A DNA stretch of 64,000 nucleotides from Isoetes taiwanensis (taxonomy: Eukaryota > Streptophyta > Lycopodiopsida > Isoetales > Isoetaceae). A program made the translations under genes and the position numbers. The notes under the pieces were generated by a model. It saw only the letters and a list, made by a program, of their open reading frames with translations, made no database searches and was not told the origin of the DNA. Shown here piece by piece: positions 59,167 through 64,000 of the stretch (position 1 is its first letter; each line of letters opens with the position of its first letter). Where the stretch lies: NCBI GenBank assembly GCA_021234155.1, contig JAJEKV010000025.1, forward strand, positions 14,998,390 to 15,062,389. The letters run 5' to 3'.

Positions 59167-60786
59167 GGTGGTTGCTCTTCACATGTTCAGCAAAAGACAT
59201 AGAATTTTTGATATACTGGGTTCCTCCTGCAGTCTCGATTCTCGCTGGGTCTAGAACTGCAGACAAGATAAATCAGACTGGTTAAGTAACAGATGCAAGA
59301 TTTAACAACCAAAGCTAACCTGCATTTTTCCTTCATAGCACTAACGCAAGCAAGCTGCTGAATATTTAAGAAAAATATCAGAAAGTTACAATTCTAGGTA
59401 ATTCCATTTTACAACCTGTTGCAAAAGAAACGAGAAGGAGAACTTCGAACTCGTACAGTGGTGTTGACAGTGCCCTTTTTACATTTCTTCTGAGGCTGAA
59501 TTGTACCATAAGACTTTCACACTCTCAGATTTCATTCTCTCCACATACATGTTTACGGTTTCCGAGCAAACCAGTTGATCCTCAGTAAAGAAGGCGAAAA
59601 TTTACAGAACAAAAACATTTGCAATATGAAGGAAAACTCCCCCATTCTACCACATATTCAGTAGGATTGGCTCGTTTAGCCTTGCAGATGAGCAAGTCTT
59701 CTCTGTTAGGCTGGTCGCCAAACTTCTGCCTAAACAGTTGGTTGGGTTAAGGTGAGATCAACGTCTTCAACAGGATAATTTCTATATCGAAGCATCTGTA
59801 TAAGTAACAGTTTGTTGGTTGATGTAAATTCAGTTGCTCTGCCCATCAAACTGTTGCGACATAGACAAGCTTTTGCTCTGGGTTCACACGGATTTTGCTG
59901 GCCATATATACATGTATCCAGTCAGTCACTTCCCGCCCATCCAATCCGACATCCTATTACAGTCACCAGTGAGTGTCGTCACGACAGCGCAGCGCCAGCA
60001 AATATTGTGTTTTTGATTATCAGAAAAATAAATTCTCCATCCACCAGTAAATTGTAAATGCCATAAGAATTAAGAATACCCGTGCATTAAATGCTATTAA
60101 GAATTAAGAATACCATTACATTAAATACTTGTAAGAAAGAGCACTAGTCACTTCTATTGTGTGAAATAAACTAGCCTAGCTTGGTTCGGGAAATTTTTTA
60201 GCCTACATCATTAAGTTTCCTAGAGTTTTGAACATGTCCGGCAAGCTATAAAGCTATTCTTTAAAATTGGTGGAAAAAGGAAAAACTCTTAATTATAGTG
60301 TGAAATTTTCGTGCTATTATTTTGCCTATGTTTTAATTTCAGAAAGTAATCGGACACATGGGCTTAAATCTCGGTATTTCCCAAACCAAATAAATTAGTA
60401 TTTTAAACATCCACTAGAAACCAGCAGGCCTATATTTCTCATATCGAAAATAGAGAAATAAAAAATATGAAAAAATAAAAAATTTAGAGAAACCAGCAGC
60501 CTTATAACAAAAAGTACCAACAAGCTATGCTTGTCACATCCAAATTAAATGAAACAAAAAAATAAAAAAAATATGAAAAGACAATCATTCTACAAAGACC
60601 AGCAGCCTATAAGAAATTGTACTATCTATCTACCTATGCCTATCACACCCACACCCAATATCAAAAAATAAATATATAGATAGCAAAATTAGAGAAAATA
60701 AAAAAATACTAGAAACGTGTGCCTGGCGATGTCGGGCATTAATCATGGACGCCTAGAATAGGTAGTTTTCATGGAGTTTGCAGATG

Positions 60787-60871
60787 AACTAAAAAGTTGG
60801 TAAATATAATAATGTCTATGAGTTAATGGACTAAAAAGTTGCTCAATGTAATCATGTCTATGAGTTAATGA
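60787..60871 (+). repeat. Tandem duplication of about 42 bases
   Basis: Two units opening GAACTAAAAAGTTGG and GGACTAAAAAGTTGC, both ending ATGTCTATGAGTTAATG. Confidence 0.85.
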
Positions 60872-61184
60872 AGTGCAAAATGTGAAGGGTTTAGAGTTTG
60901 TGTGAAAGGGTTTAGCCTAGGGATGTCAAGGCATTAGCAAAAACAGTTTTGGAAAATATGAAGAATTCCATGGTTTTATGGAAAACTTCACGAGATTTTT
61001 TTTTTTAATTTAGACAATTCTTGGAAAGTCATTCAGGGTTTAGGGATGTGGGGCATTAGCCATGGATGGGGTAGGAATAATGGAAAGCCTAGAGTTACTT
61101 GACTTAAAAAATGTTGCTTCTTCTTTATCAAAGCACGCATTGACATGCTTTATGAAAGCATCCTATAGTTGATAGAATTACCTG

Positions 61185-61274
61185 CTTCATCTATGAGTTG
61201 CATGTTACATACATCCTTCAAGTTCTTTATTTCATCTATGAGTTGCATGTTACATCCTTCAAGTTCTTTAGAAT
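61185..61274 (+). repeat. Tandem duplication of about 45 bases
   Basis: Two units with TTCATCTATGAGTTGCATGT and CCTTCAAGTTCTTTA; the first has an extra ACAT. Confidence 0.9.
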
Positions 61275-62104
61275 TTATAAAATGGTAAGTCCTTGAATCC
61301 TAAACGCATAGCCGAAAATAAACTATAACTCTATAAAACAATTCCTGCAACATCATTTTTTATTGTGTGATTAGCATGTAGATCTAACACGTTTAATCTA
61401 ATGTCTCCATTTTTTAGAAAATTTAAATTTACTTGATATAATAGTCATGATATCCTATCTAAACACGCAAATCCTAAACCTTAAACCTTCAATCATAAAT
61501 TTATGGTGTGATGACATGGTTGATAGCATTGCATGACGACCCACATGCAAAGTGTGCCTAGATGATAATAAAACATTGTTCTGACAATCAAAACTAATAG
61601 CTTCAAAGAGATGCAGTTAGATTTCTAGGAATATTAACTCTGAGTGGCTTTGAATCTGCAAATTTTGAAGGCTGACATTGAACAATCTCCAAAGTTTTCA
61701 GAATATTAGACACATAATCATAGCCTAGAATTGCATGTCTTTTCAGTAAAAAACAACGTAAAATCCCAAAGATGATACAATTCTGTTAAAGAGGCTATCC
61801 ATTACATTTTGAATTTTGTTTTAGCGCAAATTCGAAATTCTCTTAAAATTCTTATTTTTAGCCTATGGCCTTGAATTGGCCTTAACATGCAAGAACAATC
61901 CATGGATTAACTCCATACCGGCAAGAACAATCTAGAGGGTGGCTCAGACATGCAAAGAAGCTTAAACCATTTATCAGCATCATGCATATTTAGTTAATGG
62001 TTTGCATCTACTTGCACCTATCCTACAGCATAATGTATTTTGATTTATATTATCAGCTTGAGACTTGCAGGTGCATGTTTGATTTTTGTATGCCTCTCTC
62101 AAAA

Positions 62105-63560
62105 GATATCAATAGAATAGAATAGATTTTAGCGTCCACGGAGACCAATTGGCCTATGGGACCCAAACAAAAAAGAGAGCAGCAAGTTTACTCACCGACG
62201 GATTAAAACCCTCAGCCCGCTGGGTTTTCGAGGAAAAATCTTAGCGCATTAAGTATGCCGGCACGCCAGCATAATTGTATAGGGATGTTCAATACATCGC
62301 CCCGTGATGACACAAATGAGTCCGGTGCATCTATAACCTCCTCGGAGGTATGACCCCAACAAACCCATCGACGCCAGAAGTCAATAACTCGATGCAACGG
62401 CGGGCCGGGCACTAGTAATCAACATACGAACATATCGGGAATATGGGCAAATGCCGGGTAGATTCGAGGGCATGAGATTCATCCTCAATGGCTCTGGTGG
62501 CAACACGGCAAAGCCTTTGCTCGTGCTTCCGAGCCCAACGCCCTGTTTCAATCGTGTAGGGATGTGCACCCGTCGCGAATGGAAGCTATAAGTCCAGGCT
62601 TCTTCATGGGCATTTGGGTGTACAAATCGGGTGTGGGCCTCTTTGTGAGCCTAGGGATTGACTTGTCGGGCCGATAGTGTGTCCTAACGCGCCGAAAGAT
62701 CTTCATCCCGAAGGAAAGCCATGGGCGAGTAGCATCCGGTACAGCTTAACCTTCATCTTTCTTTTGTCCCGACTGACGACTGCTTGCTACGTTTACACCC
62801 CGCGGAGAACCACCGAAGCTTGCTTGTCTTTCCGGCCAGATTTCGTTGGGGACCCATCATCGTATGTGGCAAAGCAAGGTTGGGCGGGGTGTATCAGCCA
62901 TAGCGACCATCTTTTGGAAGTAAAACGATATGGCGTTCCAATGCAGCCCGTTTGAGGGGTAGAAAGCCCGTCTCCGGAGTAGGATCTCGGTATGGGTATG
63001 GACTTCACCCCCGTGGCCCGTGCCAAGAAGGCCTTCTCGCACTGCTCGAGGTCATTCCGTGTGTTGAGGGATATCACCGACCCCACACCCGCCCCCACAA
63101 AAGGACCGCTCGACAAGGCCCCAAACAAGTGTGTGCCCCGGTGGTCCCGTGCATACAACCGCCTTGTGGCTTTTGTTCTCAGATATAGTGTTTTCCACCC
63201 CCCGCGGGCCCTTGAACTTGATGGCAGCATCCCAATGGGTGGTAGTTGAGAACTCGATCCCCAAGTACTTGTAGATCGGAGCCACCTCTACCTCTTGTCC
63301 CTGGTAAGTGAATGAGGGAAGCCTTTGGTCGACGGGATGATGCAACTAGCAGCACCCAGTTTTGGCCAAGTTAACTCGCATGCCGCTGAATTGGCAAAAA
63401 GTGTCAAGAGCATCCAGGTGACGTTGCATGTCCTCTGGAGTATAGGCCAGGAGGTTGACATCGTCAGCATATATGAGTTACCGGATTGTGTCATGCATGA
63501 GATGTGCGCCCGCACCTCCATGCTCAGAGAGCCAATCTTCCAGTTGATCAATGAGCTTGC
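62105..63560 (-). mobile_element. 5'-truncated LINE (non-LTR retrotransposon)
   Basis: Minus-strand, frame-broken C-terminal half of a LINE ORF2. It has the RT box YADDVNLLAYTPEDMQ (YADD encoded at 63460-63471), FCQFSGMRVNLAKT, then LPSFTYQGQEVEVAPIYKYL followed by GIEFSTT, typical of the RT-to-thumb transition. Downstream are ETGRWARKHEQRLCRV and EDESHAL (about 62440-62560), a worn version of the C-terminal Cys/His motif of plant LINEs (C-x-x-C ... V-E-D-E-x-H). On the minus strand the copy ends near a TTCTA-type tail (62110-62132). The RT N-terminus and endonuclease are absent. Confidence 0.85.
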
Positions 63561-64000
63561 TCTAAACTATAAAAATGCATTTCTTCAATTGCAGCCATGC
63601 TACTATGGAAATGCAACCATGCCACCATATACTGCTTTCAGACCACTGCCACCATACACTGCATGCAAGTTGTGAAACAGCATAAAGCCGATGTAAACTA
63701 ATTTTTTAAAACATGCGAACAACAGAGCACTATAACCCCAAATTTGGCTCTTTGTGTAATTTTGTGCTGTCTTTTTTGCCAAAAAACAACACCTGAAGAC
63801 CACCCATAGTAATGTTCTGAAAATGCTAGAAACAACATGTAGTTTTTGTATAAAAAGTCTATGCATAGAAATTTGACAGTCTTTTAATAATATTCAATGT
63901 GTTGTTTTTTGGTGTTGTTTTTGGTATTGTTTTTACTAAAAAATAACGTGTCCTTTAACAAAATATCTACATGTGGTTTTTTAAAGTAGTAGTTATTTTT
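63561..64000. other. AT-rich end of window
   Basis: No gene recognised. 63895-63960 is a GTTGTTTTTTGGTGTTGTTT-type low-complexity run. The 5' truncation point of the LINE lies near 63.56 kb. Confidence 0.5.

Larger units (their letters stand above)
59167..62104. other. AT-rich intergenic DNA with short local duplications
   Basis: No gene recognised. It holds a pair of AATTAAGAATACC phrases (60067 and 60098), a tandem duplication of about 42 bases (60787-60871), A-rich units sharing ACCAGCAG (60420-60620), and a duplication of about 45 bases (61185-61274). The right end of the pogo-like element should lie between 59.2 and about 60 kb but was not located. Confidence 0.45.

Noticed and set aside
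56170-60060. Terminal inverted repeats of the pogo-like element
   Set aside because: Compared both flanks by eye for CAGT-type ends and TA duplications; no convincing pair found.

Overview
This window is plant nuclear DNA. Nearly everything is intron-split, decayed or transposon-derived. The plant assignment rests on a plant-type PPOX1/PDX3 architecture (an NAD(P)HX-epimerase-like domain joined to pyridoxamine-phosphate oxidase), a plant NDR kinase, a plant TauE/SafE carrier, a SKI3-like TPR protein, a Ty3/gypsy element, a MULE and a plant LINE. The high density of old repeats suggests a large genome. My guess is a fern, another seed-free vascular plant or a gymnosperm, but the sequence alone does not settle this. 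No gene here can be called intact with confidence except a 737-codon pogo-like transposase ORF. All functions are from motif recognition by eye; no search was run.

Layout. 0-4.2 kb: low-information DNA with one dispersed repeat. 4215-15732: a full-length but dead Ty3/gypsy retrotransposon with 1.6 kb LTRs, a polypurine tract, RT and integrase remnants and a 5-bp target duplication. 16.3-17.5 kb: decayed SKI3/TTC37-like TPR exons (minus). 17.56-17.84 kb: a GATAA/TTATC tandem array. 19.5-19.63 kb: a long hairpin. 19.6-21.2 kb: a Cys-rich small-protein gene and a Ser/Thr kinase gene (both minus, each with one frameshift). 21.4-28.4 kb: a PPOX1-like pseudogene (plus) whose middle exons are duplicated two to three times and whose intron holds an NDR-kinase fragment.

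30.7-42.1 kb is the most unusual part. A HAD/FCP1-like gene (with upstream RING-like and AT-hook-like segments) lies tail-to-tail with a large transposase-like gene carrying a DFAENY motif and an acidic C-terminal domain. The same tail-to-tail pair recurs in inverted orientation at 38.5-41.5 kb, followed by the N-terminus of a third transposase copy. A recurring two-gene unit in flipped orientation suggests one mobile element, which I do not recognise from the literature.

43.8-44.6 kb: TauE/SafE exons. 44.8-45.36 kb: a CCACCA-rich tract. 45476-54590: a 9.1 kb Mutator-like element with TIRs of about 390 bp, an ULP1-like protease gene with a C2H2 finger (plus), a MULE transposase (minus) and two arrays of a palindromic GGTGATCCC motif shared with the TIRs. 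54591-56190: a second copy of the kinase-PPOX divergent gene pair, starting exactly at the MULE end. 56953-59166: the pogo-like transposase. 59.2-62.1 kb: AT-rich DNA with short duplications. 62.1-63.56 kb: a truncated LINE (minus).

The cellular genes do not form a pathway. They are remnants of a locus (kinase and PPOX1, divergent) repeatedly duplicated and broken by mobile DNA.
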